Assembly: GCA_964414815.1 (NCBI GenBank)
Contig: CAYPXY010000007.1
Location: 71,230 to 135,229, forward strand
DNA length: 64,000 nucleotides
Reading direction: 5' to 3'
DNA from: Mariniblastus sp964414815
GTDB lineage: Bacteria > Planctomycetota > Planctomycetia > Pirellulales > Pirellulaceae
Positions within the stretch are counted from its first letter, which is position 1, and every line of letters starts with the position of its first letter. This document shows positions 52,917 to 62,200 of this stretch, piece after piece. Below the pieces are notes generated by a model. That model saw nothing but the letters and a program-made list of their open reading frames with translations, was not told the origin of the DNA and did no database searches. A program made the position numbers and the translations under genes.

Positions 52917-53687
52917 GTGAGACGTATTCTTGTCGCGGGCAACTGGAAAATGAATTTGAACCGTCAGGGCGCGGTGGCGCTGGCGCAAGCGATCTGTGGC
53001 GGCCAGTATCCGTTGACGTCGGACGTCGATCTGCTGGTCTGTCCTCCTTCGGTTTACCTCGACGCTGTTCGATCTGCTTTGGAGGGCACATCCGTCTCGC
53101 TCGGTGCTCAGGACGTTTATTTTGAGCCGGACGGAGCGTTTACCGGTGAGATCAGTACGTCGATGCTGTCGGATCTGGGATGCTGCATGGTGATTCTCGG
53201 TCACAGCGAGCGGCGGCATGTGATGGGGGAATCGGATGCATTGATCAATAAAAAGGTGGTCGCCGCCTTAGCGGCCCGTTTGACGCCCATTCTGTGCGTC
53301 GGAGAGACGCTCGAGGAGCGGGAGTCGGACCGAACGGCGGATGTCGTCGAATCCCAGATTTCCGGCTCTTTGGCGGGGTTAACCGCCGAGGAAATAGGGG
53401 AAATAGTGATCGCCTACGAGCCTGTTTGGGCAATTGGCACGGGAAAAACCGCTTCTCCAGAGCAAGCTCAGGAAGTTCATGCCGATCTACGCAAACTTCT
53501 TGCAAAACGCTACAATCAAGCGGTTGCTGACCAGGTGCAGATTCTCTACGGAGGAAGCGTCAAACCGGACAATGCCGGTGATTTGCTTTCCCAGCCCGAT
53601 ATTGATGGCGCCTTGGTCGGCGGTGCGTCTCTAAAAGCTGACAGTTTTTTAGCCATTGCCAACGCGGCGAATGTCGGCGCCCCTTAG
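52917..53687 (+). CDS. tpiA: Triose-phosphate isomerase
   Basis: A 256-residue glycolytic enzyme. Lys11 in GNWKMN, His96 in ILGHSERR, Glu168 in AYEPVWAIGTGK and the phosphate loop YGGSVKPDNA are all present. Start is GTG at 52917 behind GGAG. First gene of a run with secG, yicC, gmk, rpoZ and coaC. The stop TAG lies within a CCTTAGG that is duplicated on both sides of the following MITE-like element. Confidence 0.96.
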   Translation: MRRILVAGNWKMNLNRQGAVALAQAICGGQYPLTSDVDLLVCPPSVYLDAVRSALEGTSVSLGAQDVYFEPDGAFTGEISTSMLSDLGCCMVILGHSERRHVMGESDALINKKVVAALAARLTPILCVGETLEERESDRTADVVESQISGSLAGLTAEEIGEIVIAYEPVWAIGTGKTASPEQAQEVHADLRKLLAKRYNQAVADQVQILYGGSVKPDNAGDLLSQPDIDGALVGGASLKADSFLAIANAANVGAP

Positions 53688-53688
53688 G

Positions 53689-53820
53689 AGTTGTCCCGAA
53701 ATAATTATCAAGGTCTATCATAACCCGAAGCGTAAGCGAGGGACGGCATCACCAGGCCCGAGTGGTCCCTCGCTTACGCTTCGGGTTATGATGAAATGCG
53801 GATGTTATTTCAGGACAATT
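53689..53820. mobile_element. MITE-like element with R4 hairpin core (copy b)
   Basis: 132 bp. Terminal inverted repeats AGTTGTCCCGAAATAA and TTATTTCAGGACAATT, direct CCTTAGG on both flanks (53682-53688 and 53821-53827) as a likely target duplication, and inside it the R4 hairpin CATAACCCGAAGCGTAAGCG with its complement. No coding capacity. It is inserted exactly at the tpiA stop codon. Confidence 0.75.
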
Positions 53821-53848
53821 CCTTAGGACCTTCGAAGTACGAGTGTCA

Positions 53849-53867
53849 CCTTTCGCGGAGCGAAAGG
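53849..53867 (+). repeat. Short hairpin upstream of secG
   Basis: CCTTTCGCGGAGCGAAAGG, a strong short stem without a T-run, 57 bases before secG. Confidence 0.55.
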
Positions 53868-53924
53868 CGGCACCTGCAGATCGAGTGATCGATAACCCTT
53901 ACAGATATTAGATAGATCTATCCA

Positions 53925-54542
53925 ATGACTTTTTTTATTGCAACGAACCTTCACTTATCGAGTCAATTATTGATCGGTGCGATCGATATCGGGCTGTTGT
54001 TTATGCAGCTTTTGTTGTTCTCCGTCTCGATCTTTTTAATCCTGCTGGTGCTGGTTCAGCGCGGCAAAGGCGGCGGACTGACCGGCGCCTTGGGCGGGAT
54101 GGGTGGCCAAAGTGCATTTGGCTCTCGCGCAGGTGATGCGTTTACGAAAATTACGGTGGTGACCGCGGTCATCTGGATCACGTTGTGTATGATCACGATT
54201 GCTCGATTCAATCCGCCGCCACGCCCCACAGTGATCGCTCCCGATGCCGAATTGCAAAGCGAAGACGGTGCTGGCGGGCTGATCGAGGAAGCGGGTGAGT
54301 TCGGAGGCGCGGCCGAGGGGGCCAGCGAGACGAGTGATAATCTGCCTGTCAGCGATGCTGCTCCTGGCAATGGAAGCGACCCTGCGACCACAGAATCCGG
54401 AACTGGAACATCCGAAAATCCAGCAACAGAACCGGGCAATGGTGCAGGTCAGGACGGCAATGTCGACGGAGCCAATTCCGGATCGGGTGATGGATCCTCT
54501 TCGGATGGATCTTTGTCAAATGGATCAGCGGCTCAAGAATAG
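53925..54542 (+). CDS. secG: Preprotein translocase subunit SecG with long C-terminal extension
   Basis: 205 residues. Two membrane helices (FMQLLLFSVSIFLILLVLVQ and TVVTAVIWITLCMITIARF) surround the conserved RGKGGGLTGALGGMGGQSAF-GSRAGDAFTKIT. SecG is normally 75-110 residues; here about 100 residues of Gly/Ser/Asn/Glu-rich, acidic sequence follow. That tail should lie outside the membrane and is of unknown use. It is part of the SecYEG export channel. Confidence 0.92.
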   Translation: MTFFIATNLHLSSQLLIGAIDIGLLFMQLLLFSVSIFLILLVLVQRGKGGGLTGALGGMGGQSAFGSRAGDAFTKITVVTAVIWITLCMITIARFNPPPRPTVIAPDAELQSEDGAGGLIEEAGEFGGAAEGASETSDNLPVSDAAPGNGSDPATTESGTGTSENPATEPGNGAGQDGNVDGANSGSGDGSSSDGSLSNGSAAQE

Positions 54543-54578
54543 AAAATCAGCCGCTTACTTTGTTTGGGGAGAACTTCC

Positions 54579-55445
54579 TTGCTAAAAAGCATGACGGGGC
54601 ACGGGCAGGCACTGGTGCAGTCGGAGGCTGCGCGGGTGCTGGTCGAAGTCAAATCGGTCAACAATCGATTTCTCAAAACGCATGTCTACTCGGAACTGGA
54701 CGCCAATCGGCAGGCCCAGATTGAATCGCTGATCAAGCAACACGTGGATCGAGGCAGCATTACGCTGAAAGTCAAATGCGAACGTTTCGAGGCCCAGGAC
54801 AGTTATCGAATCAATCCGGCGATTCTCAGGTCCTACTGGTTGCAACTGGCCGAGATCGCGGGCAACAGCCAGCACGTTAACATCGAATCGCTGTTACAAC
54901 TGCCGGGCGTGGTTCATGAGAACCTGACCGAAGACGATGCCGAGATATGGCCGCTGATCGAACAGGCCGCCCTGGATGCCCTGCAACAGTTGAAACAGAT
55001 GCGGGAGCAGGAAGGAGCCGCCATGAAGCAGGACATGCTTCAGAATATCGCCGACATTCAATCTCATCTGGCGAATATTCAGAATCTTGCACCGCAGGTT
55101 GCCGAAGCCTATGAACAACGCTTGCTCGATCGCATCCGAAACTTGATCGAGAAGCACAACCTTGAAACCCAATCGATCGATGTCGTTCGTGAAGTCGGTT
55201 TGTATGCCGAACGATCCGACGTGTCCGAGGAGATTGTCCGATTGGGGAGCCATCTCAAACAGTTTCAGGAACAATGTTCCAGCCGCGACGGGAATGGCCG
55301 AACCCTGGATTTTCTGGTTCAGGAGATGTTGCGGGAGACGAATACGATCGGATCCAAGGCCAGCAATTCAGAGATCGCCAATTGTGTCGTCGCGATCAAG
55401 ACGATCATCGAGCGAATCCGGGAAATGGTTCAGAACGTCGAGTGA
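54579..55445 (+). CDS. yicC: YicC family protein (endoribonuclease-like)
   Basis: 288 residues. Begins LLKSMTGHGQA, as YicC does (SMTGFG), with VEVKSVNNRFLKTHVY, and ends in the DUF1732 signature TIGSKASNSEIANCVVAIKT. E. coli YicC is reported to act on RNA. Start: TTG at 54579 with a well-placed GGGGAG; an upstream TTG at 54564 is less likely. Its TGA overlaps the gmk ATG, a usual neighbour. Confidence 0.93.
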   Translation: MLKSMTGHGQALVQSEAARVLVEVKSVNNRFLKTHVYSELDANRQAQIESLIKQHVDRGSITLKVKCERFEAQDSYRINPAILRSYWLQLAEIAGNSQHVNIESLLQLPGVVHENLTEDDAEIWPLIEQAALDALQQLKQMREQEGAAMKQDMLQNIADIQSHLANIQNLAPQVAEAYEQRLLDRIRNLIEKHNLETQSIDVVREVGLYAERSDVSEEIVRLGSHLKQFQEQCSSRDGNGRTLDFLVQEMLRETNTIGSKASNSEIANCVVAIKTIIERIREMVQNVE

Positions 55446-56026
55446 TGATGAACATAGGACGGCTGGTCATTATCTCCGGACCATCGGGCGTGGGCAAAAC
55501 GACGGTACTCAAGCGACTGCTCAAGCGTTGCCGGTTGCCGCTCGAGCTGAGTGTTTCGGCGACCACTCGCTCCCCCCGCCCGAACGAAAAACGGGGGGTC
55601 AGCTACCATTTTGTGACCGATGAGGAATTTCAAAGAAGGCGTGAAAACGACGAATTTCTCGAATTTGCCGAGGTTTTTGGGCGAGGCCACTGGTATGGAA
55701 CGTTGCGGGAGCCGGTTTACACTAGCTTAAAAGCGGGAAAGTGGGTAATCTTGGAGATTGACGTTGTCGGCGCAGCAACCGTCATGGAGCAACATCCCGA
55801 AGCGATTTCCGTTTTTATTCACCCCGGCAGCCTTGAAGAACTCGAGCAGCGGCTCAGGAAACGCGGTACCGAATCGGAAGCCGCGCTCAATCGGCGGCTG
55901 GAAGTCGCTCGTCAGGAACTAGAAGCCAGCGGAAACTACAAACACATTGTCGTCAATTTGACGGTCGACCAGACGGTAAACGATATTTGCAACCTTTTGT
56001 ATCAAGAGGAAAAACAGAATGTATGA
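55445..56026 (+). CDS. gmk: Guanylate kinase
   Basis: 193 residues. P-loop GPSGVGKTTVLKRL, SVSATTRSPRPNEKRGVSYH, EFLEFAEVFGRGHWYGTLRE and LEIDVVGAATVM are canonical. It phosphorylates GMP to GDP. Two adjacent ATGs (55445, 55448); the first overlaps the yicC stop as TGATG. The 3' end overlaps rpoZ by eight bases. Confidence 0.95.
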   Translation: MMNIGRLVIISGPSGVGKTTVLKRLLKRCRLPLELSVSATTRSPRPNEKRGVSYHFVTDEEFQRRRENDEFLEFAEVFGRGHWYGTLREPVYTSLKAGKWVILEIDVVGAATVMEQHPEAISVFIHPGSLEELEQRLRKRGTESEAALNRRLEVARQELEASGNYKHIVVNLTVDQTVNDICNLLYQEEKQNV

Positions 56027-56279
56027 TGAACTAAAAGAAGAAGGTATTGTCCGAAAGGTGGGCGGACGATTCAAGCTGTCGACGTTGATTCAGAAGCGAA
56101 TGGTACAGCTCAATCAAGGCTCCCGCCCGCTCGTGGAAACTCGCGAACATGACAAGATGGCGATCGTGTTGCAGGAAATCCTGCAAGACAAAATCTATCT
56201 TGATACATCCGAGAATGTCAGCATTTCAGTTTCGCCAGATTTTGCAGAAGCCCCTGAACTCAATCTCGATGATCTGTAA
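56019..56279 (+). CDS. rpoZ: RNA polymerase omega subunit
   Basis: 86 residues. FKLSTLIQKRMVQLNQGSRP and MAIVLQEILQDKIYL correspond to the conserved helices of omega, although the usual N-terminal RITVED is replaced by KEEGIVRKVGG. The gmk-rpoZ-coaBC order is the standard bacterial arrangement and supports the call. ATG at 56019 behind AGAGGA inside gmk. Confidence 0.88.
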   Translation: MYDELKEEGIVRKVGGRFKLSTLIQKRMVQLNQGSRPLVETREHDKMAIVLQEILQDKIYLDTSENVSISVSPDFAEAPELNLDDL

Positions 56280-56286
56280 TTGCTAA

Positions 56287-56856
56287 TTGATTGACCCGTC
56301 GCGTTCCGTGTCCAGTTCCTCTCGTCGCCCCAGAATTTTGATCGGTGTCACCGGTGGTGTTGCTGCGTTCAAGGCGGCAGCGCTGGTCAGTCAACTGGTA
56401 CAGGATGATTACCAGGTGCAGGTGGTGATGACCCCCTCCGCAGAGCGGTTCATCGGTGCGGCGACGTTTGTCGCCCTCACGGGGCGTCCGGTGGTGACGG
56501 ATATTTTTGATCCCGCATTTCCGCTGGGGGCGCACATTGAGTTGGCACGCGAATATGAGCTGTTTTGTGTCGCTCCCGCCACCGCCAACTTTCTGGCCAA
56601 TGCCGCCCACGGTTTGGCCAATGACTTGATCAGTACCTTGTATCTGTCGTTCACCGGCCCGGTGATTGTCGCGCCGGCAATGAATGTCGAGATGTGGGAG
56701 AAGAAGGCCGTACAGCGAAATGTCAATCAGTTGCGGGACGACGGTGTGCAACTGATCGGACCGCAGGAAGGCTGGCTCAGTTGCCGCACCAAGGGCATGG
56801 GAAGAATGGCCGAACCCAATGAGATTTTTGAAGCGATTACGCGTGCCGTCCCGTAG
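56287..56856 (+). CDS. coaC: Phosphopantothenoylcysteine decarboxylase (CoaC half of split CoaBC)
   Basis: 189 residues. ILIGVTGGVAAFKAAALVSQ, the active-site GAHIELAREYE, PATANFLANAAHGLANDLIS and the flavoprotein motif PAMNVEMW identify the FMN-dependent decarboxylase. The ligase half is a separate ORF at 57246. Start is TTG at 56287 or GTG at 56308. The stop lies at an R7 repeat. Confidence 0.92.
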   Translation: MIDPSRSVSSSSRRPRILIGVTGGVAAFKAAALVSQLVQDDYQVQVVMTPSAERFIGAATFVALTGRPVVTDIFDPAFPLGAHIELAREYELFCVAPATANFLANAAHGLANDLISTLYLSFTGPVIVAPAMNVEMWEKKAVQRNVNQLRDDGVQLIGPQEGWLSCRTKGMGRMAEPNEIFEAITRAVP

Positions 56857-57180
56857 GGCACAATGTTGATAGCAAACGATCACCAAAGCAAACGCTCGTC
56901 CTGTAGGGACGAAATATCGGTAGCCTCAAATAGGCAAGCGGCTTTTCTCGTCCCGGACGGGACGAAGGCGCATAGCTGCGGGCTTGAGCCCGCAGTCAGC
57001 AAAACCCGGGGGGCACACGGGTCACGAAGTGACCATGGCGACGATGAACAATGAACATTGCCTTGGTCACTTCGTGACCTCATGGTGAGCCGTTATCAGA
57101 CTGCGGGCTCAAGCCCGCAGCTATGCGCCATCGTCACGTTCGTGACGCACAGGGCCGACATCGTTCCCTAACGGGACGGA
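56846..57180. repeat. Composite nested-palindrome region between coaC and coaB
   Basis: R7 copies (56847 and 56897) come first. Then GGCGCATAGCTGCGGGCTTG-AGCCCGCAGTC (56968-56998) is inverted at 57096-57126. Inside lie GGTCACGAAGTGACC and GGTCACTTCGTGACC, and an R7 fragment CCCTAACGGGACGG closes it. The whole 335 bases are stem-forming with no ORF of note. Confidence 0.85.
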
Positions 57181-57183
57181 CTT

Positions 57184-57241
57184 CCTCATCCCTCATCCCT
57201 CATCCCTCATCCCTCATCCCTCATCCCTCATCCCTCATCCC
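57184..57241. repeat. Heptanucleotide tandem repeat (CTCATCC, 8 units)
   Basis: Eight perfect CTCATCC units end four bases before the coaB start codon. In mRNA sense the tract is C/T/A and free of G. Confidence 0.95.
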
Positions 57242-57245
57242 TCCC

Positions 57246-57884
57246 TTGCCCCGTATCCTCATTACCTCCGGCCCGACTCGTCAGTACATCGATCCGGTTC
57301 GCTACATCAGCAACGCTTCGAGTGGACGGATGGGTGATTGTCTGGCCCGAGCGGCGTTGAAACTGGGGCATGAAGTGATCATCGTCAGCGGTCCGGTTCA
57401 GGTCAAGTATCCCAAGGAGGCGACTTTGTTTTCAGTCGTTTCGACTCAGGAGATGCTGGACGTTTCTAGTGAGCAGTTCGAGGCATGCGATGGAGTGATT
57501 GGTGCTGCGGCGCCGTGCGACTATCAACCCGTTGAAGTCATGCACCACAAGCTGCGAAAAACGGGGGAGCCGTTGTCGCTCAAGCTGATGGAAACCCCCG
57601 ATGTCCTGGCGACGCTGGGCAAACAGAAACGGGGCCATCAGTGGGCGGTAGGATTTGCACTTGAGACCGAAGACGCCCACTTTCGCGCGATCACCAAGCT
57701 ACAAAAAAAGAGCTGTGATCTGGTCATTCTCAATGGCGTGTCGGCCATCGATTCGGCTCAAAACGAAGTCGAGATCATCGACACCACCGGTGAAGTCGTT
57801 ACCCGATTTGCAGGAACCAAACAACGAGTTGCCGACCACATCCTGAAACAGATTCAGCAGCGATTGATCGCGTTTGGGAGCTAA
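57246..57884 (+). CDS. coaB: Phosphopantothenate-cysteine ligase (CoaB half of split CoaBC)
   Basis: 212 residues from TTG at 57246. PRILITSGPTRQYIDPVRYI-SNASSGRMG is the CoaB signature, with VIIVSGP, AAAPCDYQPVEV, HKLRK, VGFALETED and VILNGVSAI. It joins cysteine to phosphopantothenate in CoA synthesis. In most bacteria it is fused behind CoaC; here 389 bp of repeats separate the two. The frame continues upstream through the heptamer tract (SSLIPHPS repeats), which I exclude. Confidence 0.9.
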   Translation: MPRILITSGPTRQYIDPVRYISNASSGRMGDCLARAALKLGHEVIIVSGPVQVKYPKEATLFSVVSTQEMLDVSSEQFEACDGVIGAAAPCDYQPVEVMHHKLRKTGEPLSLKLMETPDVLATLGKQKRGHQWAVGFALETEDAHFRAITKLQKKSCDLVILNGVSAIDSAQNEVEIIDTTGEVVTRFAGTKQRVADHILKQIQQRLIAFGS

Positions 57885-57955
57885 GGCGAGCAGATGTACC
57901 CCAGTGTAGGCGAGTCGCTCCGCGACTCGCAACCCGGCATCTGGGAAACACAATA
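57884..57955 (+). repeat. R3 element, shortened copy c
   Basis: AGGCGAGCAGATGTACCCCA followed by the central hairpin GGCGAGTCGCTCCGCGACTC and TCTGGGAAACACAATA. The right third is missing. It overlaps the last base of the coaB stop. Confidence 0.8.
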
Positions 57956-58047
57956 GCCGAAACGGAATGGATGGGTTCGCCAATCTGCGGACATCTGCGG
58001 TTGATCCCCCCTTCCCTCTGACCAGAGTTGACGTGATACCAACCGCT

Positions 58048-58905
58048 CTACAGACCGGCCTGGACCTGCAGAGCCTGCCAGGTTCTGGCGACGTCGTGAA
58101 CACGCAGGATCTGAATTCCTTCACGAGCGAGGAAAAGCGAAATCGCCAGCGTCCCAGCATCCCGATCAAGCTCTTTATCGCCCAGCAGTTTGCCGATGAA
58201 ACCTTTTCGTGAATGACCGATCAGAATCGGTGCGCCCAGTTCGAGAAACTCCCTGCTGCGCCGAAGCAGTTCCAGGTTGTGTTCATGGGATTTGCCGAAA
58301 CCGATTCCGGGATCCAAACAGATCTTTTCAGCCGCAATGCCCGATTGAGCCAACTCCGTTTGGCGTTCTTGCAAATAATGCTTGATCTCCGTCACGACAT
58401 CGCCGTAGGTTGGATTCAGTTGCATGGTTTGCGGGGTTCCCTGCATGTGCATGGCACAAACCCCTGCGCCTGAATGGGCCGCGACTTCGATCAGTTCCGG
58501 ATTGCGGAAACCGGCAACATCGTTGATGATTTCCGCGCCCGCCGCGATCGCTTCTTTTGCGACTTCGGGTTTGGAGGTGTCAATGGAAATGGGAACGGTG
58601 GAAAGATTGGTCAGCCGCTCAATGACGGGCAAGACCCGTTTCAGTTCATCCGCCACCGCAACGGGATCACTGAACGGACGAGTGCTTTCTCCTCCAATGT
58701 CGAGAATGGAAGCTCCGTCGGCGATCAACTGCATCGCATGATCGACGGCCCGGTTCGGTTCAAAATACCGGCCACCGTCGGAAAAACTGTCGGGAGTTAC
58801 GTTGATGATTCCCATCAAGGCAGGCAGTTTGCCCAAGGGAATTATCTGGGTTCGCAATTGCCAGAACGTTGAGGTCGAGGTTGAGGGTGATTTGCTGTGG
58901 GGCAT
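58048..58905 (-). CDS. folP: Dihydropteroate synthase
   Basis: 285 residues from ATG 58905 (a GTG at 58920 is also in frame). LMGIINVTPDSFSDGGRYF, ILDIGGESTRPF, ISIDTSKPEVAKEAI, INDVAGFRNPEL, LDPGIGFGKSHEHN and LIGHSRKGFIGKLL are all canonical; Arg of the final RVHDV is present. It condenses p-aminobenzoate with the pterin in folate synthesis, which serves thyA in the same window. Confidence 0.96.
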   Translation of the reverse strand: MPHSKSPSTSTSTFWQLRTQIIPLGKLPALMGIINVTPDSFSDGGRYFEPNRAVDHAMQLIADGASILDIGGESTRPFSDPVAVADELKRVLPVIERLTNLSTVPISIDTSKPEVAKEAIAAGAEIINDVAGFRNPELIEVAAHSGAGVCAMHMQGTPQTMQLNPTYGDVVTEIKHYLQERQTELAQSGIAAEKICLDPGIGFGKSHEHNLELLRRSREFLELGAPILIGHSRKGFIGKLLGDKELDRDAGTLAISLFLAREGIQILRVHDVARTWQALQVQAGL

Positions 58906-58941
58906 TGAGAACTTACTCACCGTTCACGGGAGATGGAACAG

Positions 58942-59194
58942 TTTAGCCGCAAGCCGTCGGGGGTTGCTGCCAAAGACGTACTGTACTACCGAAACTGCTC
59001 CATCAGCAACCCCCAAAGGCGCGTGGAGCACTGGGTTGCAGATAATTTACTGGTAGGCAGCTTGATTACATCGACGACACCCTGCCGGCGCGCCTGCGCC
59101 GACCACCTTTCGTTCGTCTCACATTCATCATTGGCGGATCCGCTCCTTAAGGTGGCTGCAAACTACTTACGGTCGGCTTCGGCTTGCGGCTAAA
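58942..59194 (-). repeat. R2 double-hairpin element, copy c (inverted)
   Basis: 253 bp with the same 15-bp ends in reverse order. GGGGGTTGCTGCCAAA and AGCAACCCCCAAAGGCGCG form the hairpin that is on the right in copies a and b. It lies between folP and the giant secreted-protein gene. Confidence 0.88.
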
Positions 59195-59224
59195 CGTCTG
59201 GCTTGGTGTGAACGGTTGCCAAAA

Positions 59225-62200
59225 CTACTCGATCCTTCGGCGGATCAACACGGCTCGGTCCACGTTGTGGTTCTTTCCTGGTTCGAAGGCGACGGGAATC
59301 GAGCGATCGACGATATAAAATGCTCGGTGGCGCACCGCCTTGCCTTCCTCGGCGCCCAATTCTCGTCCTCCCTGATTGGGAGCTACGATTGCATCCCTGG
59401 AATCGACTTCGAAGTAGCCCACCGTAATCCAGACTGCGAAAACACTCGATCGCGTCGTGATCAGATTGCCCAATCGCTGTCTCATATCGCTTTTAAAGTA
59501 GGCCGATCGCCAACTGTGGTTGTGTCTCGATGCCGATTCGAAATCGAACAATGGCTTTTGCTGGTTGGCTTCGATGGAGCGGTACAAGCTGCATTCGGCT
59601 CCGGGATTGCGAAGCGAATTCAACGGCACCCAATTCCCGGCCTGAGACGAGCGCAGCGGATTGCCAAAGGGGATCGCACCTGGACCATCACGTGATACCC
59701 GCCAATCCTCGAACGTCACTCCCGACCCGCCCAATAGGGAATCGCTGTAGTTTGCCATCAAACCTCGCCAGACGCGTTCGTCGAGTACGGTGTTGATATT
59801 GATCTTTCCCGGATACCGGAAATTGGAAATCGAATCGAACGGAGCGGACAAATTGAACGAGACACCGTGATCGTTCTGGAACGTGGCTGGATTAAGATAG
59901 GTTTCCGTTCCCAGAAATCGCGACGGTACCTCCAGAAAATCAAAGGCTCGGTGCAGGCCTCCCGCCAACGTTGGATCGAGATCGTCTCGATAAAAATTAA
60001 ACAGATGCGGAAAGTTTCCAGAGAATCGAAGCCGTTCCGCCGTGCCTTCAGGTGGGTTCGTATCGGGCGTACTGTAGACCTCAAAATCCGGGCTCGACGC
60101 ATCGAACAATCGTGTCAGCCAATAACTGGAAGTAAAGGGGACATTGGCCAGCTCCAGTTGGCTTGCATAGGGGCGGTTGTTCCAGGACAACCACGCAAAA
60201 GGAAGTTGGGTTGCGTCATTGTCTTCATCTTCCACCGCTCGCCGCCAAGAATGATTGATCATCCCAAGACTTTCTTTGAGGTTCTGGCTGAAGATATGTT
60301 GATCGCCGCCGATGGGTTGGTCGGCTTGATCCTCGTTGGGAGATAGACTCAATTTCTCACCGTCGGCAAACCGAATTCCGTGAAGACCACTCTTGAACAG
60401 CAGACGATGTCGATTTTGAGAAATGTCCTGCGTCGGAAGACCTTCGGCGTCGATGATCCCGCCCCGCTCGTACGAACCAAACCGCAAATCGGCCGGTTCA
60501 TTGTTGGGGTCCTCCTTGGACTCCGCCCCGTTGAATACGACCAGATCGATGGCACTCGAATCAATCGTGCGGTACGGATTGATCAACGGATGAAAGGGAC
60601 GAAGGGGATCGGCCAGCCGCTGTAAATGAACGGTGCGATAGCCGGGGTGAAGACCGTCATTTTGCAGAAATTCGCTGTAGTGGTCTTCGTTTTCACGCTT
60701 GTCAATCGGCTCCTCAAAGGCAAAATCAGTTTCTGGATCCGGTTCGTCCACACTAAACTTCCAGCCGTCGGCCACGGGTGTCAGTTGAACCGGAAGTCCC
60801 TGATCTTGAAGATTTTGATAGCCGTTGAGCGGATCGCTGACTCCCATGTGCCGTGCCCAGCCACCATCATTGAGTCCGATAGGGAGGGTGATGACCGAGC
60901 GAGTGACGGAAGCCATCTGACTCGATTCATAATTCCAGTAAACGGTTTTCAATTGATCCGCCCTGGGATTGAGTACCATTTTTCGCGTCGTTTCAAGCTC
61001 TGCTTCACTCAATGGATCGGCAACGCCTTTTCTGCCAAAATAAGTTGTGTACTCGTCTCCCTGCTGGACACCTGCCGAACCGACCACGGCATAGAGCCCG
61101 GGTTCAACCGATTTGATCCGGATGCTCGAATCGGGGAAGAAGACTTCGGGGCCGCTGTCATCGACCGGTTGAGTAAAGTAAATCCGGCGTTCGAATTTTG
61201 CTGCCACCGCTGGATCATCAGGGTCCTTGTCAGAATAATCGGTCGGCTGATTGGGAGGTGTCACCACCAGTCGCCAGACCGGGCTGCCGTCGATGGCCGT
61301 CTTCTGCAAATGGACTCCGTTGAGGTTCGAGTCATAAAGTTCGGCGGGGCGAAACTGGTTGGCTTCATTGATGACCCACGGGTTATACAGTTCGAAAAAC
61401 ACCGACGCCGTGGGGACCAGATGGCTGTCAAAGTCCGGATCACCATCTTCGGTGGTGTTGCCCGAGCGGTCGATGTCCAGGTCCTGAGTCCGGCGATCAT
61501 GCGTGGCGACGACTTCGGTGATCAGCAGCTCTGGTCGCTCGGCTCCCCAGACGACCGCGCGAAAACGCTCGTCGCGACCGTTGAGCATACCTGTTGTTAG
61601 CAGATTGCCGTCCACATCCCAGCCATCCCACGGATTGAGATCGACTTCAAAACCGGTCATCACGGAATCGCGGTCGCGGAAGTCGACCACATTGACCGCC
61701 CACTGAGCCACCGCTTTGCGGTAATCTAATAGCGGTTGGGGAACCGTTCGATAGGCATTGTCCAGACGCTCGGTTGCCAGCAGCACGGTGATGTACAAAT
61801 GCCGCGCAAAGTTGATCCGGGCCATTGGATCGCTGAAGGAATAAGTGTCTCCATTGGGATGGTGGATGGTGTTGACCTCACCCACTTCATCGACCATTCC
61901 ATCGCCGTTGTTATCGATTCCGTCACCCAAGGGCCGGTTGACATTCATCGGCAGTCCACGGCGGATTTCCGATGGCAGCATCAAACGGACTTGTTCCCGG
62001 ATGGTTTCATCAGACATGCCCGGGTTGGGGTTGTAGACGCGGAGCAGTTGCGCCAGGTGTTGGGGCAAGTTGTTCATCAATGTGGGGACTTCGAAACTGG
62101 AAGTCGTGACCGACCAAGCTGCGGAATTGCCAACGCTGAAATCGGATTGGCCCAGAACCCGTAACCGGTCGGGCAACAGGCTTGAATCCTGATCGTATCG

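Noticed and set aside
60626..61600. 324-codon plus-strand ORF
   Set aside because: Antisense to the giant exported protein, whose own frame is far longer and has structured composition.
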